Source: an uncultured Lachnospiraceae bacterium
GTDB lineage: Bacteria; Bacillota; Clostridia; Lachnospirales; Lachnospiraceae
Direction: 5' to 3'
Length of the DNA: 5,504 nucleotides
Assembly: GCA_945836355.1 (NCBI GenBank)
Contig: CAMALD010000115.1
Location: forward strand, 1 to 5,504
A model generated the notes under the pieces. The model did not search any database and was not told where the DNA came from. It saw only the letters and a list, made by a program, of their open reading frames with translations. Each line of letters begins with the position of its first letter. Position 1 is the first letter of the stretch. Below are positions 1-5,504 of the stretch, one piece after another. A program made the translations under genes and the position numbers.

Positions 1-31
1 CCCTTTCTTGTCCCCTTTCCAAATATAAGCT

Positions 32-60
32 ATCATACCATATATTTATCTGCTTTTCAA
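32..60 (-). promoter_or_regulatory. Sigma-A promoter with extended -10, pointing off the left edge
   Basis: On the minus strand TTGAAA (60-55) is followed by 17 bp and then TATGAT (37-32), preceded by TGG so that it forms an extended -10 (TGnTATGAT). The -35 box overlaps the azlD stop codon at 59-57. The expected transcription start is near 25. The next bases include GGAAAGGGGA (20-11), a possible ribosome site, but no start codon falls inside the window. This suggests that the next leftward gene has its own promoter in addition to any read-through. Confidence 0.65.
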
Positions 61-374
61 ATTATTTTTAGGATGATATTTTCCATAAGAAACACGATAC
101 CGCAGCACAGCAGCGCAACCTGAAACATGCTTGCACCAAACCATGCGGCCAGGATCCCGGCTGCAAAGGCAAGAATACCCGCAGTCTGCGACTGCGTGGC
201 TGCTGTGACCGCCGGGAACGTCATCACCGCAAGTGTCACATACGGGACATAGTATAAAAAGGATTTCACATAGGTGCTTGTAATTTCCCTGCGGATCAGG
301 GTAAGCGGCAAAACACGGATGGCAAAGGAGACCGCTGCCGCAACCCCAATGTATAAATATATATTATGTATCAT
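57..374 (-). CDS. azlD: AzlD-family small subunit of amino acid exporter
   Basis: This 105-residue membrane protein with about four helices (near 5-25, 36-57, 63-81 and 82-101) has the usual AzlD size. Family-like features are RVLPLTLIRR (20-29) and YYVPYVTLAVMTFPA (41-55). It should pair with AzlC to form the exporter. The frame stays open upstream to an ATG at 476, but that extension lies within azlC and encodes polar sequence unlike the family. The ATG at 374 is preceded by AAGGAGGAGG a few bases upstream and overlaps the azlC stop as ATGA, which is typical of a translationally coupled pair. Its stop codon overlaps the -35 box of a promoter facing the left edge. No hairpin terminator follows it in the 56 bases visible. 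Confidence 0.9.
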   Translation of the reverse strand: MIHNIYLYIGVAAAVSFAIRVLPLTLIRREITSTYVKSFLYYVPYVTLAVMTFPAVTAATQSQTAGILAFAAGILAAWFGASMFQVALLCCGIVFLMENIILKII

Positions 375-1084
375 GCGTTTTCCTCCTCCTTCACCGGAAA
401 TACTGCCGCCGCTGTTCCGGCAATCACTACGGTCAGCAGGATTGTTCTCAGGCTCTCCGACATACCCGCAAACCATTCAATGTGCGACGCGATAAAGCTG
501 CATAGGAAGCTCACCAGCACCAGTCCCAGAACCACACGGTTTTTTCTCGCCGGCGGAATAATAATCGCGAGGAACATACCGTACAGTGCCACGCTTAATG
601 CACTGACAATACTTGCGGGAAGTACATTTCCCGCCATAATTCCGCAGGCGGTTCCCGCTGCCCAGGCAGGCAGTGAAAGCAGCATTGCCCCGTAGGAATA
701 ATACGGATTCAGGCTCCCCCTTCCGGCAATCGATATTCCAAAAATTTCATCCGTTATGCCAAACCCTACCAATACCCGATGGTAGATAGGGGTTTTTGCT
801 GCAAAGCGCTGGCTTAACACGCAGCTCATCAGTAAATATCTCGCATTTGTCACAAAAATAACAAATGCCATCTCCAAATATGACGAATCCGCTGCAATCA
901 CCGTAAATTCCGCATACTCCCCTGCTGACGCGTGGTTCAGTATCCCGGAAAGAAAGCCTTGCAGCGGTGTCAGTCCGACTCTTCTTGCCATGATGCCAAG
1001 AGAGAATGCGACCGCATAATACCCGAGTGCAATCGGAATCGCATCCCGCATTCCCTCCAGAAATACCCTGTTATTCTTTTTCAT
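371..1084 (-). CDS. azlC: AzlC-family branched-chain amino acid exporter, large subunit
   Basis: This 237-residue integral membrane protein is the large subunit of an AzlCD-type exporter. Relatives include B. subtilis AzlCD (azaleucine resistance), E. coli YgaZH (valine export) and BrnFE of Corynebacterium. Family signatures are the N-terminal FLEGMRDAIPIALGYYAVAFSLG region (8-30), the ASAGEYAEF segment (52-60), NARYLLM (80-86) and the FGITDEIFG motif (108-116). Further hydrophobic helices fill 130-176 and 184-228, and a short charged tail ends in KEEENA. I chose the ATG at 1084 because AGGGG (1095-1091) stands 6 nt before it. In-frame ATGs at 1090 and 1102 would add 2 or 6 residues, and AAAGGAG at 1125-1119 is 16 nt from the 1102 ATG, too far to be ideal. 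Its stop overlaps azlD as ATGA. The transported amino acid is inferred. Confidence 0.9.
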   Translation of the reverse strand: MKKNNRVFLEGMRDAIPIALGYYAVAFSLGIMARRVGLTPLQGFLSGILNHASAGEYAEFTVIAADSSYLEMAFVIFVTNARYLLMSCVLSQRFAAKTPIYHRVLVGFGITDEIFGISIAGRGSLNPYYSYGAMLLSLPAWAAGTACGIMAGNVLPASIVSALSVALYGMFLAIIIPPARKNRVVLGLVLVSFLCSFIASHIEWFAGMSESLRTILLTVVIAGTAAAVFPVKEEENA

Positions 1085-1090
1085 ATTCAT

Positions 1091-1095
1091 CCCCT
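1091..1095 (-). promoter_or_regulatory. azlC: Ribosome binding site favouring the azlC start at 1084
   Basis: AGGGG on the minus strand ends 6 nt before the ATG at 1084. A better-matching AAAGGAG at 1125-1119 overlaps the end of the rhomboid gene and sits 16 nt before the first in-frame ATG at 1102. Both start choices remain possible. Confidence 0.45.
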
Positions 1096-1126
1096 GCCAC
1101 ATGACGCTTTTAACAAGTCTCCTTTG

Positions 1127-1693
1127 TCATTTTCTGTTTAGCTTATAGCCCATAACTGCTCCGACAATGCCTCCGACAATATGTGCCATATTGGAAATAT
1201 TGTCCTTGAGCATCAGCCCGTCATACACCTGCTGCCCGATAAAGATTATGGCAACCAGAATCACCGTAATCGGAATCTCACCCTGACGAAACTCGGTAAA
1301 GGAAGTCAGGAGAATAAACGCAAAAACCACCCCGCTGGCACCGCATAGCGCCACATCAGGGAAGAAAATATAATTTACCAGGGCAGTAACCAGAGCCGTA
1401 ACCGCTATTATCTCCACAATTCTCGAAGCGCCATGCTTTTCCTCCAGCATCGGCCCGAGCAGCAAAAGGTATGATGCGTTGCCAATAAAATGTGCCCATC
1501 CGCTGTGTCCCAATACATGGGTAAAAAAACGCACATAAGTCATCGGGTTTTTCAATGAAGAATGGTACGTCATAAATACCTGCGAATTACTTCTGCCGTT
1601 CGTGATATAATTCAGCAATGTCGCAATAAAGCATAAAAATACAAAGCTTAGTACGGTCGGTGCATTCAAAGTGATTTTAATTCTTCTGTGCAT
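1127..1693 (-). CDS. Rhomboid intramembrane serine protease
   Basis: This is a six-helix rhomboid protease of about 188 residues, which cleaves membrane-spanning segments of other proteins inside the bilayer. In this numbering the catalytic serine is S120 in GASG, its partner histidine is H171 in AHIVGG, and the oxyanion-stabilising H68 and N72 lie in HFIGN. These spacings match GlpG (H150, N154, S201, H254) within two residues. Helices lie near 11-30, 63-84, 92-110, 118-132, 141-155 and 168-184, with no extra domain. I chose the ATG at 1693 because AGGGAGG (1711-1705) sits 11 nt upstream of it. The frame stays open to ATGs at 1702 and 1720, but the first lies only 2 nt from that site and the second has no good one. 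The start is 39 bp after the HD-GYP stop. The substrate is unknown. Confidence 0.9.
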   Translation of the reverse strand: MHRRIKITLNAPTVLSFVFLCFIATLLNYITNGRSNSQVFMTYHSSLKNPMTYVRFFTHVLGHSGWAHFIGNASYLLLLGPMLEEKHGASRIVEIIAVTALVTALVNYIFFPDVALCGASGVVFAFILLTSFTEFRQGEIPITVILVAIIFIGQQVYDGLMLKDNISNMAHIVGGIVGAVMGYKLNRK

Positions 1694-1704
1694 CTTGTGC
1701 ATAT

Positions 1705-1711
1705 CCTCCCT
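1705..1711 (-). promoter_or_regulatory. Ribosome binding site deciding the rhomboid start
   Basis: Read on the minus strand, AGGGAGG followed by AT is a strong Shine-Dalgarno match. It lies inside the longer possible reading frame, 11 nt before the ATG at 1693 and 2 nt before the ATG at 1702, which favours the shorter protein. Confidence 0.6.
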
Positions 1712-1732
1712 GAATTTCATTCATTTTCTCGA

Positions 1733-3025
1733 CTACTCGTTTCTATCGCTTTCATAATATCGCAGCACCTCATCCCTCGCATTTAAAAACATGGCTGCCA
1801 GCGCCGGGTCAAAATCACTCCCCGCCCCCTCCTCAATAATCTGAAAGCACCTATCAATCGGCATAGCATCCCGGTAACAGCGTTTTGCCGACACAGCATC
1901 GAATACATCGGCAATCGCCATGATTCTCGCATGAAGAGGAATTTCTTCGCCCTTCAACCCGTCGGGATAGCCCCTTCCGTTCCACTTCTCGTGATGAAAT
2001 CTTGCCACCTCATATGCAATCTGCTGGTATTCCGGTTCATCCAGCTCAGCAAAGGTCTCTCGAATGATTTCCCCTCCGGTCGCTGCATGCTCTTTCATAA
2101 TGCGGTATTCCTCGTCTGTCAGACGCCCGGGCTTCTGCAATATGTAATCGGGGGTGGCTATTTTGCCAATATCGTGCATCGGAGCAGCATTTAAGACATC
2201 CCGGACATACCCCCGCGTCATCAGACCTGCATACGCGGGATTTTGACGCATCTGGTTCATGATAATCTGCACATAACCCTTGGTTCTGCGAATGTGACCG
2301 CCGGTGCTGTTATCCCTGTTTTCAACCAGAGTTGCAAATGCGGTAACCACTTCCTCATTATATTGCTGCAGACGCTTCAGGGCAGGATTTTCAAAGTTCA
2401 TATACAATCCGACCAGAGTCAGCATCGGCACCAGAGAAGAAATCAGCACCTCCGGGTTCAAAATCTGTACTATGAGAATGCACAGCACAATCGCCATAAA
2501 TGTGATGATGCTAAAGACCTTATGCTTTTCAAGCGTCTTGTGTTTGATACAAATCAGCAGAAACACGACCAGAAAATGAACCAGCAGTGACGTATAGCAC
2601 GCAATCACCGAAATCCCCATGGAGTAATTCGTCGTTTTTCCCTCAACATAATATAGCTGGTTCAGGAAGACAAGAATGATGAACAGAAAAATGATGCCCG
2701 GTGCCAATAGTCCCGCCAGCATTTTTTTGCTTTGTACTCCAATGGTCTGACTAATTATATAAAGAAATATCAGCACGGTAACACTGTTCATCAAAACAAA
2801 GAAAAGACCGTGCAGCAGCCGGTTCACCCAGTCCGGCACAATATCCATGTGATTTACCGTCCACGCCGTTGCCCCGTCAAAGACAATTGCCCACATAACC
2901 ACAGCTAACAAAGCATCAAATATTGGATTACAGGGCGTTTTTTTGTTCATGGTATCCTTAATATAGGATACCGTAAAATACAAGACAACCAGCAGACAAC
3001 CAACCTGTAATTTAAATTCAAACAT
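1733..3025 (-). CDS. Membrane-bound HD-GYP c-di-GMP phosphodiesterase
   Basis: This 430-residue protein has an N-terminal membrane module of about seven helices (roughly 5-22, 36-54, 72-93, 104-123, 138-160, 169-188, 190-208) and a C-terminal HD-GYP domain (about 225-425). Metal-binding and catalytic residues are present: H244 in GGHIRRT, the HD pair 284-285 in MHDIGK, H313 in KEHAATGG, H344-H345 in FHHEKW, GYP at 352-354 in GRGYP, and D373 in AIADVFDA. HD-GYP enzymes hydrolyse c-di-GMP to pGpG or GMP, so it should oppose the cyclase two genes upstream. The helical module resembles the membrane sensors fused to GGDEF or HD-GYP output domains in Clostridia; its ligand is unknown. The ATG at 3025 follows TGAGGA by 4-5 nt. 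The gap to rsmJ is 37 bp and holds no obvious promoter or terminator. Confidence 0.92.
   Translation of the reverse strand: MFEFKLQVGCLLVVLYFTVSYIKDTMNKKTPCNPIFDALLAVVMWAIVFDGATAWTVNHMDIVPDWVNRLLHGLFFVLMNSVTVLIFLYIISQTIGVQSKKMLAGLLAPGIIFLFIILVFLNQLYYVEGKTTNYSMGISVIACYTSLLVHFLVVFLLICIKHKTLEKHKVFSIITFMAIVLCILIVQILNPEVLISSLVPMLTLVGLYMNFENPALKRLQQYNEEVVTAFATLVENRDNSTGGHIRRTKGYVQIIMNQMRQNPAYAGLMTRGYVRDVLNAAPMHDIGKIATPDYILQKPGRLTDEEYRIMKEHAATGGEIIRETFAELDEPEYQQIAYEVARFHHEKWNGRGYPDGLKGEEIPLHARIMAIADVFDAVSAKRCYRDAMPIDRCFQIIEEGAGSDFDPALAAMFLNARDEVLRYYESDRNE
2951..2972. repeat. 8-bp inverted repeat inside HD-GYP gene start
   Basis: GGTATCCT and AGGATACC form a perfect 8-bp inverted repeat with a 6-nt loop. 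It lies within codons about 18-26 of the HD-GYP gene, some 55-75 nt after its start codon. The mRNA could fold into a hairpin here. It codes for the end of the first membrane helix and the loop after it. Function, if any, is unknown. Confidence 0.3.
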
Positions 3026-3062
3026 TTTTCCTCACTCATTCAAAAGATTTTTCATGCCTGTT

Positions 3063-3806
3063 CTACGAAGGAACAAAGCAGTCGTACCGTATCGCTTTTC
3101 CTTTCACAGTGTAACCCGGCTCTTTTCCGGCCAGCCACGCACCCTTCAGCGGACGCTTAACGATGATCCTCTGCGGGCGCATCTGCAGTGCCATTTCCAG
3201 AAGTGCATCTTCTTCCATACAGGGCTGTTCCAGCTTCTGAAGCAGCTGTAGTTTTTTATTGATAAGCCCGCTCTTTTTACGCGCCGGAAACATCGGATCA
3301 AGGTAGATTAGGTCCGGCTTTGGCAGCTGCTGCGGCAGCAGCTCTATGCTGTTGCCCTCAACCAGATGCATTCTACCTGCAATCTCTCCCAATACCGGAT
3401 GCTTCCTTGCACGCCGCAGAGCATCCTTTAACAGTGCTGCAATGACCGGATTCTGTTCATACAGCGTCACTTCATACCCGCATGCGGCGAGCAGAAGAGC
3501 ATCCTCTCCCATACCGGCGGTAGCATCCGCGGCAACCGGATGGACATCCTTTGTTTTTGCAACATGCACCAGCATTTCATGCTGTAAGCGCCCATCGCTG
3601 ATGCGGTGCAGCATCTGTTCAAAATCTCCCCGGTAGCTCAGTCCGTATCCCGTCAAAGCTACTCCGTCAGCATCGACCAGCAGTGTCAGGTACTCCCCGG
3701 GACTCTCACTAACCGGAGCTCCCACACGCTTTGCCAGAGCAATGGCAGCCTCCTTTTGAGCTCCCCTTCCGATGCACACCACCAGCTTTTCCGAATCCTT
3801 CATCAT
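3063..3806 (-). CDS. rsmJ: RsmJ-like 16S rRNA m2G methyltransferase
   Basis: This 247-residue class I SAM-dependent methyltransferase belongs to the RsmJ (YhiQ) family. In E. coli RsmJ makes N2-methylguanosine at 16S rRNA position 1516. SAM-binding motif I is DATAGMGED (94-102), followed by YEQNPVIAALL (116-126) for the ribose-binding strand. The catalytic-type motif is YLDPMFP (168-174), followed by ARKKSGLINKK (175-185), and RIIVKRP (213-219) also matches the family. The roughly 90-residue N-terminal region is the usual family extension. The ATG at 3806 overlaps the upstream stop as ATGA. A second ATG at 3803 lies 7 nt from the GAGAGGA site instead of 4, so the true start may be one codon later. 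Translational coupling to the cyclase is likely. The methylated base in this organism is inferred from the family. Confidence 0.88.
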   Translation of the reverse strand: MMKDSEKLVVCIGRGAQKEAAIALAKRVGAPVSESPGEYLTLLVDADGVALTGYGLSYRGDFEQMLHRISDGRLQHEMLVHVAKTKDVHPVAADATAGMGEDALLLAACGYEVTLYEQNPVIAALLKDALRRARKHPVLGEIAGRMHLVEGNSIELLPQQLPKPDLIYLDPMFPARKKSGLINKKLQLLQKLEQPCMEEDALLEMALQMRPQRIIVKRPLKGAWLAGKEPGYTVKGKAIRYDCFVPS

Positions 3807-5380
3807 GCCATCCTCTCAGGCGCAATTTGCGCAAAATGCAGAAACTCAGGACAGCCTTTCATCATATGATGCCGTTTCTTGCACTCATACATCCTCTTAT
3901 CCGCTAAATCTACAACATCCCCTATCGCTTTTTGCCCTTCGCGAAATGCAGCAATTCCATAAGAAAATTCCAGCCGCAGCTCCTCTCCGGCACGCCCGGA
4001 TACCTTATTGCATTCCTCAGTAATGTGAGCCACAAAAGCCTCTGCCTCATCGATACCGAGCGGCGTCAGAAGGATAAACTCATCCCCGGCATAACGGTAA
4101 AACAGGACTGCGTCAGGCTTGACCCGATTGACACATCGGACAAATTCAATCAGCAGCCGGTCACCTGCATTGTGTCCGAACCGGTCGTTTGTCTTTTTCA
4201 GATTGTCCAAATCGATAAATATCAACGAACCTGCCGTATTTTGATCTGCATATTCCTGGCCGTTGAGATGAAAGCTCTGCCTGTTAAGGCAATGGGTAAG
4301 CGAGTCATCCTCAAATTTTTTCCGGATTACATCATACCGGTTATCCACCTCCCGGATGCGGTACTGCTCCACAATCAGAAGGGATATTACAGCCTCCTGC
4401 TCCTCCCGATAATGCTCCAGCTCTTCAATATAGCTCATCAGCAGCTTATGATACGCCTCATCGGTAATGTTCTTTTTGTTATAAGCATCAATCATCGCCT
4501 TGTAAAGCATTGTCCGGTTTCCGAAAAAACTACTCGGATTCTCTCTGATGTATTCCGCAATCCGAAGCATATCATCAACCCGTCCCGCATCCAGCAGCCG
4601 GTTTAAAAATGTAATATGCGGCTGCAGGGTCTGTCTGGCAATCGTCTGCTTCTTTATGCCCGTCATCAGATTATCCATAATCCTCACATACTGCTCAATA
4701 GCGCTGTCTTTGTTCGTGCCGTGGGCGTCCACAAGCAGCACCGAAAACCATATCATCGGATACAGAGGTGCAACCTCCGGATTATCGGGATGCTCCTCCA
4801 TGAGCTTTACCAGCTCGTTTCTGCTCTCGACGGCCTCCTCGATTCTGCCGCTATCCAGATAGATCATGGCAATGTTATTGGCACTGACCAGCCGCACCTT
4901 TAACGAATACTGTTCCTCCGCACCCGCGCCCATTTTGCAGCCCATCTCCGTGTATTCAATCGCCTTATCCGTAAGGCCTGTCTCCTTACATATGATAGCG
5001 AGAGAGGTATATACGGAAAGCAGCAAATCCTTGTTTTTCTCCGGGCTGTCGATTACCTTAAGACCATACTCCACCACCTTCGGGGTGAATCCAATACAAG
5101 TATAGAGAATATGCAGACCGTAATACGCCTCCATATTCGACTTGTCGCTGACATTCATCTGGACAATCCGGTTTCCGATATCCACCAGCTCACTGAAATA
5201 ATCCCTGTTGGTGATAATCAGTGCAAGATTCGCTGTCAAATAGAATCTTGTCGAAAGCTCGGTCGGGGTTTGAATGTCTTCCATCGCCTCCCGGATGTCA
5301 CAGACAGCCGCGTTCAAAATTTCCAATGTGCATATTCTTTTCTTAAATATTGCATGAAGCTCTTCTAATGAATAATTCAT
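3803..5380 (-). CDS. TPR-GGDEF diguanylate cyclase (cytoplasmic)
   Basis: This 525-residue protein should condense two GTP into cyclic di-GMP. Residues about 40-310 are helical repeats of TPR type (for example the repeat around 120-150 and NNIAMIYLDSGRIEEA at 168-183). Residues about 309-357 are a charged helix that probably relays a signal. The C-terminal catalytic domain shows DSLTHCLNR (359-367), FIDLDNLKKTNDRFGH (388-403), the active loop AGDEF (431-435) and DLADKRMYECK (491-501). AGDEF is a tolerated variant of GGDEF. The usual RxxD inhibitory site five residues before the loop is absent: the nearby KPD lies two residues too far upstream. There is no signal peptide or membrane helix, so the enzyme is likely soluble. 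The ATG at 5380 follows AGGAG with 6-nt spacing. It is the first gene after the promoter, and its stop overlaps the next start. Confidence 0.93.
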   Translation of the reverse strand: MNYSLEELHAIFKKRICTLEILNAAVCDIREAMEDIQTPTELSTRFYLTANLALIITNRDYFSELVDIGNRIVQMNVSDKSNMEAYYGLHILYTCIGFTPKVVEYGLKVIDSPEKNKDLLLSVYTSLAIICKETGLTDKAIEYTEMGCKMGAGAEEQYSLKVRLVSANNIAMIYLDSGRIEEAVESRNELVKLMEEHPDNPEVAPLYPMIWFSVLLVDAHGTNKDSAIEQYVRIMDNLMTGIKKQTIARQTLQPHITFLNRLLDAGRVDDMLRIAEYIRENPSSFFGNRTMLYKAMIDAYNKKNITDEAYHKLLMSYIEELEHYREEQEAVISLLIVEQYRIREVDNRYDVIRKKFEDDSLTHCLNRQSFHLNGQEYADQNTAGSLIFIDLDNLKKTNDRFGHNAGDRLLIEFVRCVNRVKPDAVLFYRYAGDEFILLTPLGIDEAEAFVAHITEECNKVSGRAGEELRLEFSYGIAAFREGQKAIGDVVDLADKRMYECKKRHHMMKGCPEFLHFAQIAPERMA

Positions 5381-5458
5381 TTTGCTCTCCTGAATCTACT
5401 TACTGTTTTTGCTGCCACCGCAGGCACACAATCCGGACAAGAACAACCATACATAGCT

Positions 5459-5487
5459 ATTATATGAATTACTCATATGTCTGTCAA
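5459..5487 (-). promoter_or_regulatory. Consensus sigma-A promoter of the six-gene operon
   Basis: Read on the minus strand, TTGACA at 5487-5482 is followed by exactly 17 bp and then TATAAT at 5464-5459. Both hexamers match the housekeeping consensus perfectly. The expected transcription start is near 5452, giving a leader of about 72 nt before the diguanylate cyclase start at 5380. The leader holds only weak alternative 4-bp stems (around 5412-5428, built from TGCC/GGCA or CTGC/GCAG) and no U-run, so I see no attenuator or recognisable riboswitch. It is the only strong promoter I find ahead of the six genes. Confidence 0.88.
5462..5478. promoter_or_regulatory. Dyad in promoter spacer, possible operator
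   Basis: ATATGA and TCATAT form a perfect 6-bp inverted repeat separated by 5 bp (ATTAC on the plus strand). The 17-bp dyad fills most of the promoter spacer and runs into the upstream half of the -10 box, where a bound repressor would block polymerase. The dyad is seen directly; its use as an operator is inferred. AT-rich promoter DNA often holds short dyads by chance. Confidence 0.35.
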
Positions 5488-5504
5488 GAAATCGTTCACC
5501 CTTG

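Noticed and set aside
1..56. Terminator after azlD
   Set aside because: No GC-rich hairpin followed by a T-run is visible on the minus strand; the stretch instead carries a promoter.
375..476. N-terminal extension of azlD to the ATG at 476
   Set aside because: The extra 34 residues are read inside azlC in another frame, are polar and unlike AzlD, and a strong ribosome site stands directly before the ATG at 374.
3326..3344. Near-perfect palindrome of 9-bp arms (AGCTGCTGC, G, GCAGCAGCT)
   Set aside because: It lies within rsmJ and follows directly from the codon run CTG CTG CCG CAG CAG CTG encoding LLPQQL; the centre leaves almost no loop. Codon choice explains it.
3932..4606. Long plus-strand open frame of 224 codons
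   Set aside because: It lies antisense to the GGDEF gene, whose motifs are unmistakable. The plus-strand product shows no recognisable domain and no convincing ribosome site.
5388..5452. Possible riboswitch (for example c-di-GMP class I) in the leader of the cyclase operon
   Set aside because: The leader is only about 72 nt, has only 4-bp alternative stems and lacks the conserved c-di-GMP aptamer core, and no terminator U-run follows.

Overview
This 5.5-kb window is almost fully coding. All six genes lie on the minus strand, so transcription runs from the right end to the left. The mid-GC composition, strong AGGAGG-type ribosome sites and near-consensus sigma-A promoters suggest a Firmicute. 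The architectures (TPR-GGDEF, a seven-helix membrane HD-GYP protein, and a rhomboid with a GHSGW..HFIGN stretch) most resemble gut Clostridia of the Lachnospiraceae type. That placement is inferred from protein style; no 16S or marker gene is present.

Layout in transcription order: a perfect-consensus promoter (TTGACA, 17 bp, TATAAT) at 5487-5459 with a dyad in its spacer, then a leader of about 72 nt. Next come a soluble TPR-GGDEF diguanylate cyclase (5380-3803), an RsmJ-like 16S rRNA methyltransferase (3806-3063), a membrane-anchored HD-GYP phosphodiesterase (3025-1733), a rhomboid intramembrane serine protease (about 1693-1127), and the two-subunit amino acid exporter AzlC (about 1084-371) and AzlD (374-57). 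Gaps are tiny (4-bp overlaps at two junctions, about 40 bp at the others), and I see no terminator hairpin between genes, so a single six-gene transcript is likely. A second promoter (TTGAAA, 17 bp, extended TATGAT) overlaps the azlD stop and points out of the left edge, so a new transcription unit probably starts there.

The most notable feature is that an enzyme that makes cyclic di-GMP and one that destroys it sit in the same apparent operon with different sensory modules: a cytoplasmic TPR domain versus seven membrane helices. Both catalytic motifs look intact. The cyclase has AGDEF instead of GGDEF and lacks the usual RxxD inhibitory site. The other genes add rRNA modification, membrane proteolysis and branched-chain amino acid export. 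Whether these share a physiological purpose with the c-di-GMP pair cannot be told from sequence. I found no mobile element, CRISPR array, tRNA or rRNA, and no clearly new class of system.
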